Source: Hydra vulgaris
Taxonomy: Eukaryota > Cnidaria > Hydrozoa > Anthoathecata > Hydridae
Assembly: GCF_038396675.1 (NCBI RefSeq)
Contig: NC_088922.1
Location: 3,116,001-3,180,000 of the forward strand
Length of the DNA stretch: 64,000 nt
Direction of reading: 5' to 3'
Made by a program: the position numbers and the translations under genes. A model generated the notes under the pieces. The model saw only the letters and a list, made by a program, of their open reading frames with translations, searched no databases and had not been told where the DNA came from. Shown piece after piece: positions 10,745 to 25,000 of the stretch. Position 1 is the stretch's first letter; each line of letters starts with the position of its first letter.

Positions 10745-11041
<297 letters not shown>

Positions 11042-11400
11042 ACTAAGAACGTATATTTTCCCAAAAAAGGAAGTGAAGATGAGATGGAGAATTAAGGAGA
11101 ATGAACGATTGAGAGAGAGATGTTTCTAGTAATTTCTTCCTTATTTGGGGAAATACACGTACTTAATTTAAATTTTAAATGTTTCTTTAACTAATTTCTT
11201 GATTAATTAAATTAAAATAATATACTATTTACGCTTGAGCAGATAGGACTTTTGGTCAAGCTGTATAACGAGAATAAGAGATTGCTTGATGGAAAATTTT
11301 CTCCTTGTAAAAAAGATTTATTTTAGATATATATTATATAATAATGATAAAACATTTTTAATGTTAATAAAAAATTTCTTTTTATTAACATTATTTTTAG

Positions 11401-12963
<1,563 letters not shown>

Positions 12964-13479
12964 TAAATGTACATTATCTAATTCATATTATCTAATAAAT
13001 TGATTTGTTATTAATTTTATTTATTACCTAATAATAGTTAAAAATGTTCATCATTAGCTAAAAACGAATGTTCGAATGGCAAAAAATGAAACATGAAACA
13101 AAAAAAATTCTTAAGTGAATAGCATAGCTGTTCTATTATTGATTTAAAATAATTTGTTCTAATGTTGATTTAAAAACAAAAGCTAAATTTTTAAGACCCT
13201 TTGCACATTAATAGCATCTTAGAATAATCAAATCAATATTATAGTTTTAATAAATTGAATGTTATTTTATATTTGTTGATTAATTTAACATATTTTCAAA
13301 ATAAAACAAAAATTAATTTATACAATTCCATATGAACTTATAGACGTAGACATCGCACAAAAACATAGACATAAATATCATTATTAAAGTTTAAAAAAAG
13401 ATTTTTATTTTACACACTAAATTTCTTAAATAAAGAAAGCTTTTTTTTTTAAATAACAGTTTTATTTAATAACACAACG
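12964..13479. other. Convergent 3' regions inside the Harbinger element
   Basis: Gap between the stop of the Myb-like gene (+) and the stop of the transposase (-). AT-rich, with AATAAA-like signals on both strands; nothing else recognised. Confidence 0.5.
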
Positions 13480-14994
13480 TTATAAAACATGTCTATTGGC
13501 AAACATATAGTTTTTCAAATCATTTCTTCTAGTTAAACCAAGTCGAATTTGGTTGATTTGTCTTCGACCAACGTGATAAAAATTACTATTATTTTCAGTG
13601 CTGTTATTATCTGTTATCATCTCAGTGTTACCAACTGCATCGTCGCTAGCTACTACATTATCTGGCTCTTCTAAACCCATTGAATTGCACATATTCTCAA
13701 GTAATACACAAGTATAAATGATCGAACAGCACTTGGTAGGAGAATATTGAAGAGTTCCGCCACTTTTATGTAGACATCTCCACCTGTTTTTGAGACTGCC
13801 AATACAACGTTCTATTCTACTTCGAACCCTTGAGTGGGTTTTGTTGAAAAACATTTCTTCAGGGGTAATTGCAGGACTAAATGGTGTAATCATGACTGGC
13901 GATAACCCGTATCCTGAATCACCAAAAAGAAAACCTGCAACTGGATCAGCTTCCATCGTTTGTTTTAAAGTAGAATTTGAATTAACAAAAGCATCATGAC
14001 ATGATCCTGGATATTTAATTACTACATCTCTGAACTGTCCATCATAATCGACAACAAATTGGCAATTTATAGCTGAATAGCCTTTTCTAAAAAATGAAGC
14101 AAAACATATTAATAAACAAAATGAACGAATTTTTATAAGTTAAAATGTATAATTACACTATAACTATAATTAGGAACTAGAATTTTAACTCTTCAATATG
14201 ATCATTTAGATCCTACAGATACTTCAATATGATCATTTAGACCCTTTACTCCACAAGCCTCAAAATAACTTTGTTTCACTTTAGTTATTTCTTCTTGACT
14301 ACTGTACCATTTGACAAGGTAACTGTAGTGTTGCATAAATGACTCACAAAACTGATGGATTATTCGGCTAGTGCTAGCCTGGCTCATCTCAGAAGTGTCG
14401 CCTAAAATTAAAAAATAATAAACTTTCATAGCTTCTTTCTTTCAATTCTTGAATAAAAACTGTGATTTTATACAAGATGTGTGACCTTAACTTTTAACCT
14501 TACAAAATAATACATAGTTTTGTGAAATTGCAGTTATTCTAAAAAAATTAATATGTTCTGTTAATTTAAAAAATCATGTTTGGTTTTTGTCTCTTAAAGA
14601 ACGTACATTTATAATCTAAACACTGGACTAATATCAATTAAGTGAAGCATTAGCTAACATGTTTACTTTTTTTTAAGTATTTTTAAATACATTTCAATAA
14701 CATATATAAATATATACACATAATATAATTCTTACCTATTGGATTTTGAAAACTTCCTGTTGCTAGAAACCTTAAAGATACAAGTACTTTAGTTTCTGGT
14801 AAAATGGAATTGTTTTGGCCAGTTGTTGAAGACAGATCATCCTGTAGAGTGTTAACAATCTCAGATATTTTACGCAACGGTAAACGAAATTTCTGACGAC
14901 ATTCAACATCTGAAAAATCATTAAGGACAGTACGATGAGCCTTTCGCCAATTTTGATTTTGGAATTCAATTTCTTGAATCATTTGAATATCCAT
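13480..14994 (-). pseudogene. Harbinger (HARBI1-like) DDE transposase, split gene, damaged
   Basis: Minus-strand exons: 14994-14736 (MDIQMIQEIEFQ, then RKFRLPLRKISEIVNTLQ-type DUF/HTH region, ending LRFLATGSFQNPIG at donor AG|GTAAG); 14401 to about 14212 (GDTSEMSQASTSRIIHQF, the Harbinger helix-turn-helix, then YFEACGVKGLNDHIE); and 14086-13480 (KGYSAINCQFVVDYDGQF, FLFGDSGYGLSPVMITPF with second Asp, RVRSRIERCIGSLKNRW with Glu). Exons 1 and 2 join in phase (G|GC). The segment expected to hold DGTH with the first catalytic Asp is degenerate: LNDHIE is followed by an 18-23 bp tandem duplication (14196-14240) and stop codons. The gene is therefore probably inactive. It would recombine the element ends together with the Myb-like protein encoded opposite. 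Confidence 0.82.
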
Positions 14995-15714
14995 TTTAAC
15001 TAGAATATTTCAAATAGCATTTCAAATAGCTAATTTAATATGCTATTCTATATAAAATCATATAATATTATTCTGTATATATTACTAAATTAGTAATTTT
15101 AAATCAATAACGTATTTATTGCACCTAATAATAATATTATTATTATGCGCAATGAACACGTTATTGATAAACACGCTGTTGATATAACTAATATATATAT
15201 ACATATATTAAATTTGATATACACATATTTTATTATAATAAAATGTGTGTGTAAAAATGTATGAGTAACAATGATGTTACTCACACATACACATATATTA
15301 AATACGTGTGTATGTATGAGTAACATATAGTAACAAAATCTATGTGTATATTAAATTTAATATATGTACATGTATTAGTAATATATATTATTACTAAAAG
15401 ACTTTGATGAATATTGTACATTATTATTATATGTAGGGTAAAGTGGGGTATTAAGCCCTATGGGGCATTAAACCCCATTTACTCTGTTTATATAATAAAA
15501 TGCCTAAATAATATTGCATCTATATTAGCACAAATATTAACTCTCTCTCTTTCTGAGAGAGAGGTAATATTTAGAGAATATTTAGAGGTAATAGAGAGAT
15601 TATAGTAATATAGTAATAGAGAGTAACATAATAGAGAGAGAGACAAGAGTATAAAGTATATACTTCAATAATATTATTGTATATAGATTTGTATATAGTA
15701 TTTGTATAGTATTG
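14995..15714. other. Non-coding interior of the Harbinger element
   Basis: AT-rich sequence upstream of the transposase. GGGTAAAGTGGGGTATTAAG at 15434 resembles the TIR style of pogo-like elements in this window but has no partner. Short GAGA and ATAGAGAG microsatellites lie at 15541-15650. Confidence 0.5.
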
Positions 15715-16027
15715 TATATAATATAGTTGTATTATAATACAACCATAAGTTAATATAGTATGGATATATCATATAGTTTTGTAATATGACAATAAATAGC
15801 TATTAAGGTAACTTAACTTACTTACTAAGTTATTGGCTTACTACAAATCTATATGAAATATTCATACTAATATGGATATATCATATATAATCATTAAGTT
15901 ATCTTAATAACTCTCATATATATCATTAAGTTATCTCAATAACTATTTATTGTCATACTACAAAACTATAGGATATATCTATACTATAATACCTTATGGT
16001 TGTATTATAACACAACTATATTATATA
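15715..16027. repeat. Long inverted repeat, ~105-bp arms
   Basis: The left arm (from about 15715, containing TTGTATTATAATACAACCAT) pairs with the right arm ending about 16027 at over 90% identity, around a centre that is itself partly palindromic (ATGGATATATCAT, TTAAGTTATC repeats). Confidence 0.85.
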
Positions 16028-16109
16028 CAAACTAAAACATATACTAAATTATATAAATATTACAATTGTATACATATACAACATAATAAAACTATATGTT
16101 ATACAAACT

Positions 16110-16159
16110 AAAACAGGGAGAGCGACCATAGTATTACTATGGTCGCTCTCCTTGTTTTA
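16110..16159. repeat. Hairpin GGGAGAGCGACCATAGTA
   Basis: 50-bp near-perfect hairpin (one mismatch, 1-nt centre) of unusually high GC content for this region: GGAGAGCGACCATAGTA and its complement. Confidence 0.95.
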
Positions 16160-16239
16160 GCCAAGCTATAAGAGCTCTCATATCTATATAATATCTATAT
16201 TATCATTCTATATCTATATAATCATATTATCATTCTATA

Positions 16240-16357
16240 TAATGGATGGTTTGCTCTAGTGTGAACCATCTAATACCATATAAGAGAGCTCTCTAGAGAG
16301 CTCTCCATATATATAGTACCATATAAGAGAGCTAGCTCTCTTATATGGTATTAGTCT
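16240..16357. repeat. Nested small palindromes (ACCATATAAGAGAGCT)
   Basis: ACCATATAAGAGAGCTCTCTAGAGAGCTCT-type sequence with three interleaved inverted repeats, including AAGAGAGCTAGCTCTCTT at about 16324 and GATGGTTTGCTC/GAACCATC. It shares GATGGTT..GAACCATC with the centre of the next palindrome. Confidence 0.8.
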
Positions 16358-16382
16358 AATACGTATGTATTATTTAAGAAAT

Positions 16383-16701
16383 GTATTATTTAAGAAATAA
16401 CTTAACGTATGTTAATATATGGAAAATATGTTATTATATTTACCAAAAATATAGAAGTACTACATAAGCTTGTTTTAAGGTGAAAAAAATATATACATAC
16501 ATTTTATATAATGGATGGTTCACTCTAAATTGAACCATCTAATAGATGGTTCAATTTAGAGTGAACCATCCATTATATAAAATGTATGTATATATTTTTT
16601 TCACCTTAAAACAAGCTTATGTAGTACTTCTATATTTTTGGTAAATATAATAATATATTTTCCATATATTAACATACGTTAAGTTATTTCTTAAATAATA
16701 C
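16383..16701. repeat. 319-bp near-perfect palindrome
   Basis: Arms of 158 bp around a 3-nt centre at 16541-16543 (AACCATCTAATAGATGGTT). I found only one mismatch along the arms (near 16431). It would extrude as a cruciform or transcribe as a long hairpin RNA. Confidence 0.95.
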
Positions 16702-16799
16702 AACTATAACCTTTTTTTTTACAACAACAATAGCAATATATTATATTTCTATTGTTGTTGTTGTTGTTAAAAAAAAGGTTATAGCTGTATTTTTTAAGT
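16702..16799. repeat. Hairpin with (CAA/TTG)n arms
   Basis: ACAACTATAACC with a T run then CAACAACAATAG at the left pairs with TATTGTTGTTGTTGTTG, an A run and GGTTATAGCTGTA at the right. It abuts the 319-bp palindrome without a gap. Confidence 0.85.
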
Positions 16800-16919
16800 A
16801 AATAACTTACGTATAGCAGTATAATATTAATATAAGTATATAATTTATTGGCAGTTACAAACAAAATCTGAAATCTTTTACAATAATTAAAACGCCATTT
16901 TTTAATATTAGATGATTTA

Positions 16920-17161
16920 AAGTTACGCCAAACGTAAGTCAGAAAATAGCAGACGTAACTTTTCTTGCGTAAACTTCGCTGAGCACTTTTTAGGAAAATG
17001 TTGTGAATACCGTTTTTTAGACTTTTTGCGTAAGTAAAAACTTACGCAAAAACTTAAGTTTTTGCTTAGGCAAAGTTTGTGAATATGACTTTGCGTAACT
17101 TTGAACTTACGCCAAAACTTACGCAAATTTTTGACTTACGAAAGAGTTGTGAATAAGCACC
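16920..17161. promoter_or_regulatory. Right subterminal TTACGCAA repeats
   Basis: Mirror of the left end, with about ten TTACGCAA/TTGCGTAA or near matches, ending with the terminal inverted repeat at 17161. Confidence 0.6.
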
Positions 17162-17581
17162 CTGGACCCGGCATAATAATTTTAAAAAATATTCCAATTT
17201 TCACTCAAGGTGCTCATATTACCCTAATCTACCCTATATTATGCCATATTTTTATACTATATAGGTTTGTAATTCCATGTGGAAAAATCGAATTTCTTCC
17301 GAAAATGCCAAAGTTTCAACCAAGTTAAATTTTTTTCAAAAGAACTTAAAAACCATGATTTATTTTGCTATTAATATTTTGTAAGGATATTTTGATCTTG
17401 TTTTTAAAACAAAATTTTAATTTAGCATCAAGTGTGTCGTTTCTTTAATGTCGTTTTTACTTAAAACGTAAGAAGTAGTAAACTAAGTTTAGGTCATATT
17501 TTATTATTATTGTGCTGTACATACATTAAACCCGCTAAAATCGTCGAATAATACCCGTCAAGGTTGTTATTCAACGGTAGT

Positions 17582-17860
17582 ACAGTAGCGGTGTAGTGGT
17601 AGAGCGCTCGCCTCATAAACGATAAGTTCCGAGTTCGATCACCACCACGTCCCTGGTAGTACCGCGCTCAACTTGGTTCTCCGCGTAGCGGTCTTGTTCG
17701 TCAAGGTTCGTGTTTCGTAGTTAAAGAGTTGAGAGAGGGTTGTAACAACAACTAAAGCAGCCTCCTCGACTTAGTGACTTTTTTGGCCTTGAGGAGGTAA
17801 ATTAACACACGAAAAAGGCTAGACACGAACTAATAAACTCTCTTCTTTTCTTTTTTCTGC
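17582..17860 (+). mobile_element. tRNA-derived SINE
   Basis: The head resembles a tRNA: GTGTAGTGGTAGAGCGC (A box/D arm), a CTCATAA anticodon loop (CAT) and GAGTTCGATCACC (B box/T arm). A unique body follows (GCAGCCTCCTCGACTTAGTG, GGCCTTGAGGAGG) and a pyrimidine-rich TCTTCTTTTCTTTTTT tail. This is SINE architecture, not a functional tRNA gene, because the acceptor stem is not paired. Family name unknown to me. Confidence 0.75.
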
Positions 17861-18280
17861 AATAGCATCAGAATACTTTCCTTATTATTTATCTGCGTAG
17901 AATCAAGTAACAATTACAAAATTTACAATTGTTAGGTTTAAGGGTTAAAGATAAATAATTTAACGTAAAACATTTTGCTAAAATGCACATAAAAATTATT
18001 TAGGAATACAAAAAAAGCTTTTTCTTAAAAATATTTTTTACGTCATACTATACTATAAAGATATAAATTACGACCAGAATATACGTTGTGAGTTAAACAT
18101 TTTTAAAAGTAGTAAATTATCACTATAAAAATGCTTTATAATAATAACAACTCGCATGACAAAGTAAATGCGAGTTTTAGTTCGGTTAACGTATGTTATT
18201 TTTTTTTTTAATTTGTTCGTCTGGGTTAACAAAAAATGTCTTGATTGTTCAATTTGTCTACTTATTTAACGATTAACTTA
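17861..18280. other. Spacer between SINE and Academ-like element
   Basis: AT-rich; small hairpin AACTCGCAT...ATGCGAGTT at 18149-18176. No gene. Confidence 0.5.
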
Positions 18281-18758
18281 AAGTCCTGTCAAAATAGTCG
18301 AAAAAATAGTGGTAGGTTTGCATTAATTCGCATAGAGCAGAAAAGTGGTACAAACGTTGGCGACATTATTGAAAATAAAATATAAAAAGTCTCCAATGAT
18401 TCCACATCTGCAAAAAAAGTTATTTAATGGCAAAGAATAAAAATTTGTTTTTTTGCTAGTGCTTTTTACTATTTACAGAAAAAAAAAGGTTATGCGGCTT
18501 TTCTATGATCTTGAATAAAAGCAAGAAACTATTGCAAGAAACTGTTTTAGGGGGTTTTAATTATTGTTTAGCCGTTATAAAATAAATTATATTTAATTAA
18601 AATTAAGTTTTTATAATTGTTATATGTTAAAAAAAAAATAAGAGCATTAATGAATGGACCTTTCCCATAAATCGGCAACTGCGCAATGCATTGTGGTAGT
18701 TGTATTCATTTAAATCAAAACAATCCGATTAAAGTATTAGGAATTAAATATTATTATA

Positions 18759-20013
18759 ATGATTAGTTCTTTTAATGCTAATTTAGAAAATAAAATTGAT
18801 GCTAGTTCTTTTCAGAACTCTTGCCAGGCATCTAAAGCTATGTTTCGGGAACTTAAGCATGATGAGCTTATTGTTGTTGACGAAGAAGAATCTATAAACA
18901 AGAGTATATCAACTTGGTCAAGAGACATTTCACTTTTACCAAATATATCTCACAATTTTATCAAGAAATATCTTGTTAATGATACTATACATATTGATAA
19001 TTGTAAAAAAGGAGCCAATAAACTCCAAACTCTTGGCTATCGTTTATTTAAAGAAAAGATACCATTCATTACCAAATTGTTACGAAACCTCAACTTTACA
19101 ACTTCAAACTCTTTGTAAAGGTTTAGAAAATCTCTGCCAGGGGACATATATATCTTCAATAATTCGTGATAATAACTTTCAGGCATGTTCCTTTTTTAAT
19201 TCATCTCTGTCAACATTTATAGACAATGATATTGCAGAACCTTTTAGTAAAAAAGATGACCGATTGATTATTATTACTCTATTTGACAATTTAAAAAAGG
19301 TGATTGATTTAAGTTGTTTGTCTACTGAACAAAAAGCATTTGTAGAATTACATTTAATTGTTGATATTGAGGAAGCTAAAAATATTGAAGTCAATACAGT
19401 TAAACAATCTGAAAGTACATTATGGTATCAAGAAAGATGCAAACGATTGACAGCTTCAAATTTTGGTACTGTAATAAATAGGTGGAAAAAAATTTACCCT
19501 ACATCAATTTAAAAAAAATGTTTACAAACAAAAAATATCAAAGCAGGAGAAAACTGTATGTGGGGAAAGGTTAATGAAGATATAGCAATAAAACTATATG
19601 AAAACATAACGAAGTCAAGTGTTACTCGATGTGGTTTTTTTATAAACCCAAAATGCCCTTGGTTGGGTTGTAGCCCTGATGGAGTAGTTAGCCCTGAAAA
19701 AGTACTTGAAGTGAAATGTCCTTCTTCAAAAAAACATTTAACAATTAAAGAAGCGTGTCAAGATAAAAACTTTTATTTGAAATTTAACGATGGTGCTCCA
19801 AAATTAAAAATAAACCATCCTTATTACTATCAGTGTCAAGGCGTTATGGCACTAACAGAAACTAAAACAATTGATTTTATTGTATACACAGAAAAATCAT
19901 TGCACATCGAAACAATAGAGTATGATGCGGAATTATGGAATACAATTATTTTTCCAGAGTTAACAGATTTTTATTTCAAATTTATGTCATCAGAAATATT
20001 TAAAGTAAAATAA
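18759..20013 (+). pseudogene. ISL2EU-encoded YqaJ-like exonuclease, frameshifted
   Basis: Three frames join into one protein. Frame 1 (18759-19118) is an N-terminal region with GYRLFKEK. Frame 2 (to 19512) ends with STLWYQERCKRLTASNFGTV, the start of the YqaJ/lambda-exonuclease fold. Frame 3 (19558-20013) has MWGKVNEDIAIKLYENI, CPWLGCSPDGVV (catalytic Asp), VLEVKCPSS (E-x-K) and HPYYYQCQGVMAL (Gln motif), so all active-site residues of the phage-type recombinase nuclease are present. Frame changes occur near 19060-19090 and in the A8 run at about 19513. In ISL2EU elements this protein accompanies the transposase and presumably processes DNA ends. Apart from frameshifts it is well preserved. 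Confidence 0.85.
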
Positions 20014-20060
20014 ATGTTTACAGAATATTTATAAAATGTTTCTTTTTTTGTCTGGTTACA

Positions 20061-21769
20061 TTATTTGCTATCAGTTTTTATTAGAGGTGGCAGAAAAGTA
20101 ACTAAATAACAAACTATGACCCATATTTTGTTCATGTCAGCAGCCATTGAAAGTGGAAATGTGTTTTGTAATATTCTGTAGTTTTTGATTCTTGCAATTG
20201 CACGTTCGACATGAATTCGCACAGATGCAATTCGTCTTGTTTCTAATTCTTTTTCCAATGTAAGTTGAAAATCGCCTTCAAGAAATGGTGGTATGTTGAG
20301 ACTAATTCCTTTTGGTAAGTCATTTACGATATCGAAACCTCTATCAGCCATCAGGCTATCACCTTTTTCTAATAATTTTAGTATGCCACAGTGATTTGTT
20401 ATCTGTTTATCACTTGATCTTCCAGCATATAAATCAGATACAAATGTAATGGCACCACTCGGTGCAATACCAATCAAACCCTTTGCTGTGTGATGATGTT
20501 TATATTTTGAAAACATAGCTGATTGAGTGCGATAGCTAGATGGCATCACAGTAAATATTTCTGTACAGTCTATAATTACACGAGTATTAGGGTATACATC
20601 TTTAAAGCAGCTAGGCATTGTTTCATTAACTAGTTTTTTTGTTGGCCATATTGGAATTGATCTAAATTTTATGTGCAAAAAATCATACCAAGTAATTAAT
20701 ATCCTACTGGTAGTGCTTGATGAAATATTAAACCGTATTGCTAAATCTTCTATAGGAAAGGCGCAACGTAGTCGAATTAGCACCATGAAAAATTCCTCTT
20801 CAACGTTTAATATACGTGATCTTCCTCTTGTTTTAGATGAAGAATTTTCACTTAAATCGTCAGCAACAGTAGACATTGAACCCCAATAATTTAGTGAATA
20901 TATTTCTGGTTCTAAAAACTTCATGACTACTTTAAATAGTTCAAAATTTTCAAAACCTGTGTAAAATTTGAAATGTTCTTTGTTATGTTTAAACCTTTCA
21001 ACTGTAAATTGTGATAGAAGTATTTTGTCATTGAGCTTACATATAGCTTCTTTTTGAGTGTTTTCTAACGCTTGTTTTTCTTTTATAATGTCCTCAATTT
21101 GATCTTTAAGAATTTTTTTTTCTTGTTTTAATGTTTCTTCGTAGCTTAAAACAGGTGTTGATAGTTCTTCACTATAAGGTATTTGTATTGTTTTATGTAT
21201 TAAACCAAGGCTATTTTTGGTTTTCCTTGGTACACGAGCAGTTAGCTTAACTGTTTTTGGAATAATTGTTGGAACATTATTCATATAAGTTTTTTTGTTC
21301 CCTTGAAAGTGTGCTGAACAAACTCTGTGAGAAGAAGAAGGACTAAAGTCTTTTCTGCTAATTTTGGCTAACCATAACTTTCTTAACACTTTTTCCTTGG
21401 GTATAACATAAAATGATAAGTTTTTATTACGCTTAGAATTATTAAACAATTTGGTACACAACAAGTACATCCACCACTTGTTGAACTGAAGTCAACTTCA
21501 CTGTGTTCAACTTCTCTCAGTGAGATCGAATTCTGTGAAAAGAGTGAAGTTAAACTTTGTGAAAAGAGTGGTTCACTGTTTTCGCAAAGTTCAACTTCTC
21601 CGTTAAAAGTGAGTTCACCTTCAGTAATTTCACTATCATCTTCACTGTTTTCATAAAGTTCAATTTCACTGTTTTCACAAAGTTCAATCTCACTGTTTTT
21701 ACATAATTGAACATCACTGTTAAAATTTATTAGGCTTTTCGACATTTGTTTTGATTTAAATGAATACAA
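20061..21769 (-). pseudogene. ISL2EU THAP-domain DDE transposase, one frameshift
   Basis: The minus-strand start at 21769 (MYSFKSKQMSKSL) gives an acidic repeat region (IELCENSEIELYENSED), then a THAP zinc finger: CTCCVPNC, frameshift at about 21455, FNNSKRNKNLSFYVIPKEK, KLWLAKISRKDF and HRVCSAHF (C2CH). A coiled coil follows (EETLKQEKKILKDQIEDI), then a helix-turn-helix (FPIEDLAIRFNISSSTTSRI) and the DDE_Tnp_4 core with IIDCTEIF (Asp 1), LMADRGFDIVNDLP (Asp 2) and RIHVERAIARIKNYRIL (Glu). One missing base after the second THAP cysteine codon is the only lesion seen. From 21470 to 20061 the frame is fully open. THAP binds the element ends and the DDE core cuts. Possibly active but for one base, or an assembly error. 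Confidence 0.9.
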
Positions 21770-21813
21770 CTACCACAATGCATTGCGTTTTTGCCGATTT
21801 ATGGGAAAGGTCC

Positions 21814-22062
21814 GCATTACGTATAAAATTTATTTGATAAGTTTTTAAAATAAAACTTTTTTTAAAGTTATTTTTATGACCCCTCTCATGAAAAATTATT
21901 AACAAATTCTTTTGCATGACTTTTTAAACTAAATTTTCCCTTCATACCAAATTACGCGCGTTCAATTTGTCTTAAACGATATTCTGGCTTATGCAGTTAA
22001 TATGTTTGGTTATTGTTAAATATTTCTCATAAGGATTTGTACTATTTAATACTTTTCTTAAA
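21814..22062. other. 5' region of the Academ-like gene
   Basis: AT-rich sequence between the ISL2EU insertion and the first Met of the decayed Academ-like gene. No promoter motif is clear. Confidence 0.4.
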
Positions 22063-25000
22063 ATGTCGCAATTATGCTTGTGTAGTAAACTTTTAACAAC
22101 AAATGAAACAGTTGTTGTTGATCGAGGAATGAAGACTTTAATTGATTCAAGTGTCGATAGAAATGACGGGTTCCTTGAGTACCTAAAAGGTCAGAAATCT
22201 GTGACAACTCATGTACAGTGCCGTAAAGTGTATACCCGGAAGAATTCTATTGTGGCATTTAAAAGACAGCAACATATGGATCAAGCCAGTATATCCAAAA
22301 CTAGTCCACCTCGTACCAGAGTTCGCATGAGTGAATCCAATTTTTGTTTCAAAAAATATTGTTTATTTTGCGGCGATGAAGCGAATGAAGAGGCTGAAAA
22401 AAAGAAAGCGCAAAATGTTCGTTGTAAAATTAATAAAGTTGTTACCCTAGAATTCAAAGAGTCGATTCTAAAAGTTGAAGATCTAATACCACAAATAAAG
22501 GAAATTCTTTTAGCAAAAGACTTCGCAGCAAAAGCTCATGTGCCAATACAAATCTATCAAAATGATGGTGTAGTCGGTATAATGAAATAAATGTGCAATA
22601 TTTCCCTTATGAAAGTGAAGCATCAGTATCTCTACTTCAAAAAATAGATGCCATATGGTTCTATGTTAAATACAAGAATTTATCATTACCCGTTTGGAAT
22701 GGTTTTGTCGAACATTTAACAAGTAATATGATGAATTTTTCTGAATCCAAAATTTTATTTTTACCATTTATTCACCAACCAGCAAATAACTACAGTACTA
22801 TATACACTACTTTACTTTGTGCTTTACAAAATGCAAAAAATTATTGTCACGAAGTATGCATTATTACTTTTGATCAACCTGTTTATGCAAAAGCTAGAGA
22901 TATCGTATCTGCAGCACCTGATGGATCTGAACTTTTGAAGATCGTAATAAGACTTGGAGGGTTTCTCTTAATTATGTCATTTTTTTGATTAATTGGTTAT
23001 ATTATGCAACGTAGTGGCATACAAGAGGTGCTTTTGTTAATTTATGCACCTAAGTCATTAGAAAAAATGTTCAATGGTTATGCTTACGCGAGAGCTGTTA
23101 GAGCCCATACATTACATCAGCTCACTTTAGCAATAATAATATTAAAAAATCTTGTTATTTATGACGAGAGAGCTGCAAGTCTTAATATTACCGTTGAAAA
23201 TGTCATAAATAACATAATTTTGTATAATGATATCGAAAGTGGTGACGATAATAAATATACGAAAGATTTCTTTAACAGTTCAATAAAAAGCTAAAGGAAT
23301 TTGAAAAACGAGGACCTACAGCAAAACTATGGATAGAATATTTTAATATGGTGCCGATAGCAAAGAAATTTATAAGAGCTGAACACATGGGAGATTGGCA
23401 AGCTTATTTGAACAGCATTAAAGAAATACTTCATTATTTCCACGCAACAGGACATTTTCTTTATGCTAAGTCTGCGCATTTGTATTTGCAGGATATGCTA
23501 CAATTAGAAAAATTAACAAACTGTATTATTTATTAAAAATTTATCGAAAGATTTTTCACCGTTAGACGTTGCGATAAGCTCAGTTGTGGTGCTTCAACAG
23601 AAATGGTGATCGAGCAGTCAATGATGAAATCAATGAAGATAAATGGAGGTATTGCTCGAGGAAGAAACACAAAAGACAGTGCTATAAGTAAATGAGTTTA
23701 TGACATGCATGCAATAAATACTTTTTGTGAAGGATTGGAAGATCTGGTAGAGTGGATGCAACAGATCAGCATGTAGATGCAAGTGATTCACGAATAAAGA
23801 AAGATTCTAGAAATACCGAAAAACTTTATAAGTGGTTTGAATTGCATGATCCTTTCCCAATTGTTAAATAAATCACATCTATTGCGAGTTGAGTCGTCGG
23901 TGATAATAAAGTTAACTATCATAAAGCTCGTGAAGTTGGAATTGCTTCTATGTCTAAGATGGCCGGGCAAATATTTAATATCAAATTAAAACGCTCTGAT
24001 AAAATACTTCCTCTTTTAACCATGAGTAGTGTCATAAAGGTTCATAATGAGAAAGTACCTGTAGATCCAGTATTGTTATTTCAACGTATGAGTATTACTA
24101 AGACATTTGAGAAAGAAATTGAAAATATTTTTGAATATGAACTAGCCCCCTATCCATTATCATTATTTGATAAAACTGGAATGCGTAAAACAAAAAAATC
24201 AGCTCTTTACAATTCTTTGAATCTGTGAATATTAAAATTGACAGCGCAAATGCCAGTTACATCATCGATAGAGGATATTTATTACACCGCGTTGTGTGGG
24301 ATCGAGAGGAAGCGTTCAACGTTATTTTTGATAAATACATTCAGTATGTACATAGATATTTTGGTCATGAAGTCCCTATAGTAGTATTTGAGAGTTATAC
24401 TGATTATAAAAAAAATGTTAAAGCTGCAGAACAGCGTTGTCAAACCACAAAAACATCTTTATTTTATGATGTCATTTTTGATCAATTTATGACGGTTCCA
24501 ACAAGCCGACAGCAATTCCTTACCAATACTCACAACAAATCTTGCTTCATTTTAATATTATGAGAAAGGTTAACAGCTGCAAATATTATAGTGAAGCAAG
24601 CTGATAATGACGCTGATGTCCTCATAACTGAAACAGCCATAGAACAATCCAGTACATCAAATACAACTATCGTTGTCGGTGAAGATGTTGACTTATTAGT
24701 ACTACTGCAAGAACTCCAACTGATAAGAATATTTTTTTTGAAACCCGGGAAAGCTCAACAACCAACAGAAATATCTTCATCAAAAAGTTTATCTGCTTAT
24801 CCAAAATGTCAAAATCATATCTTATTTTTACATGCAATTACAGGCTGTGATAATACATCAACATTTTTCAGAAGGGGTAAAACAACGGTATTTAAATTGT
24901 TTGAAAAACATGATTTAACTAATTATGTCGAAGTATTTCAAAGGATCGACTCGAATCCACAACACATCATCGCAAACGGGATTCGTTTTCTCTAAAGTTG

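Larger units (their letters stand above)
18656..21813 (-). mobile_element. ISL2EU-type DNA transposon (3,158 bp), nested
   Basis: Terminal inverted repeats of about 66 bp starting GGACCTTTCCCATAAATCGG at both ends differ at only a few positions. Two convergent genes lie inside: a THAP-DDE transposase (-) and a YqaJ-like exonuclease (+), the known pair of ISL2EU elements. Both genes carry single-nucleotide frameshifts. A clear target duplication could not be recognised (flanks AT and GC). Confidence 0.88.

Noticed and set aside
17582-17655. Functional tRNA gene
   Set aside because: A and B boxes are present, but there is no paired acceptor stem, and a SINE body and tail follow directly.
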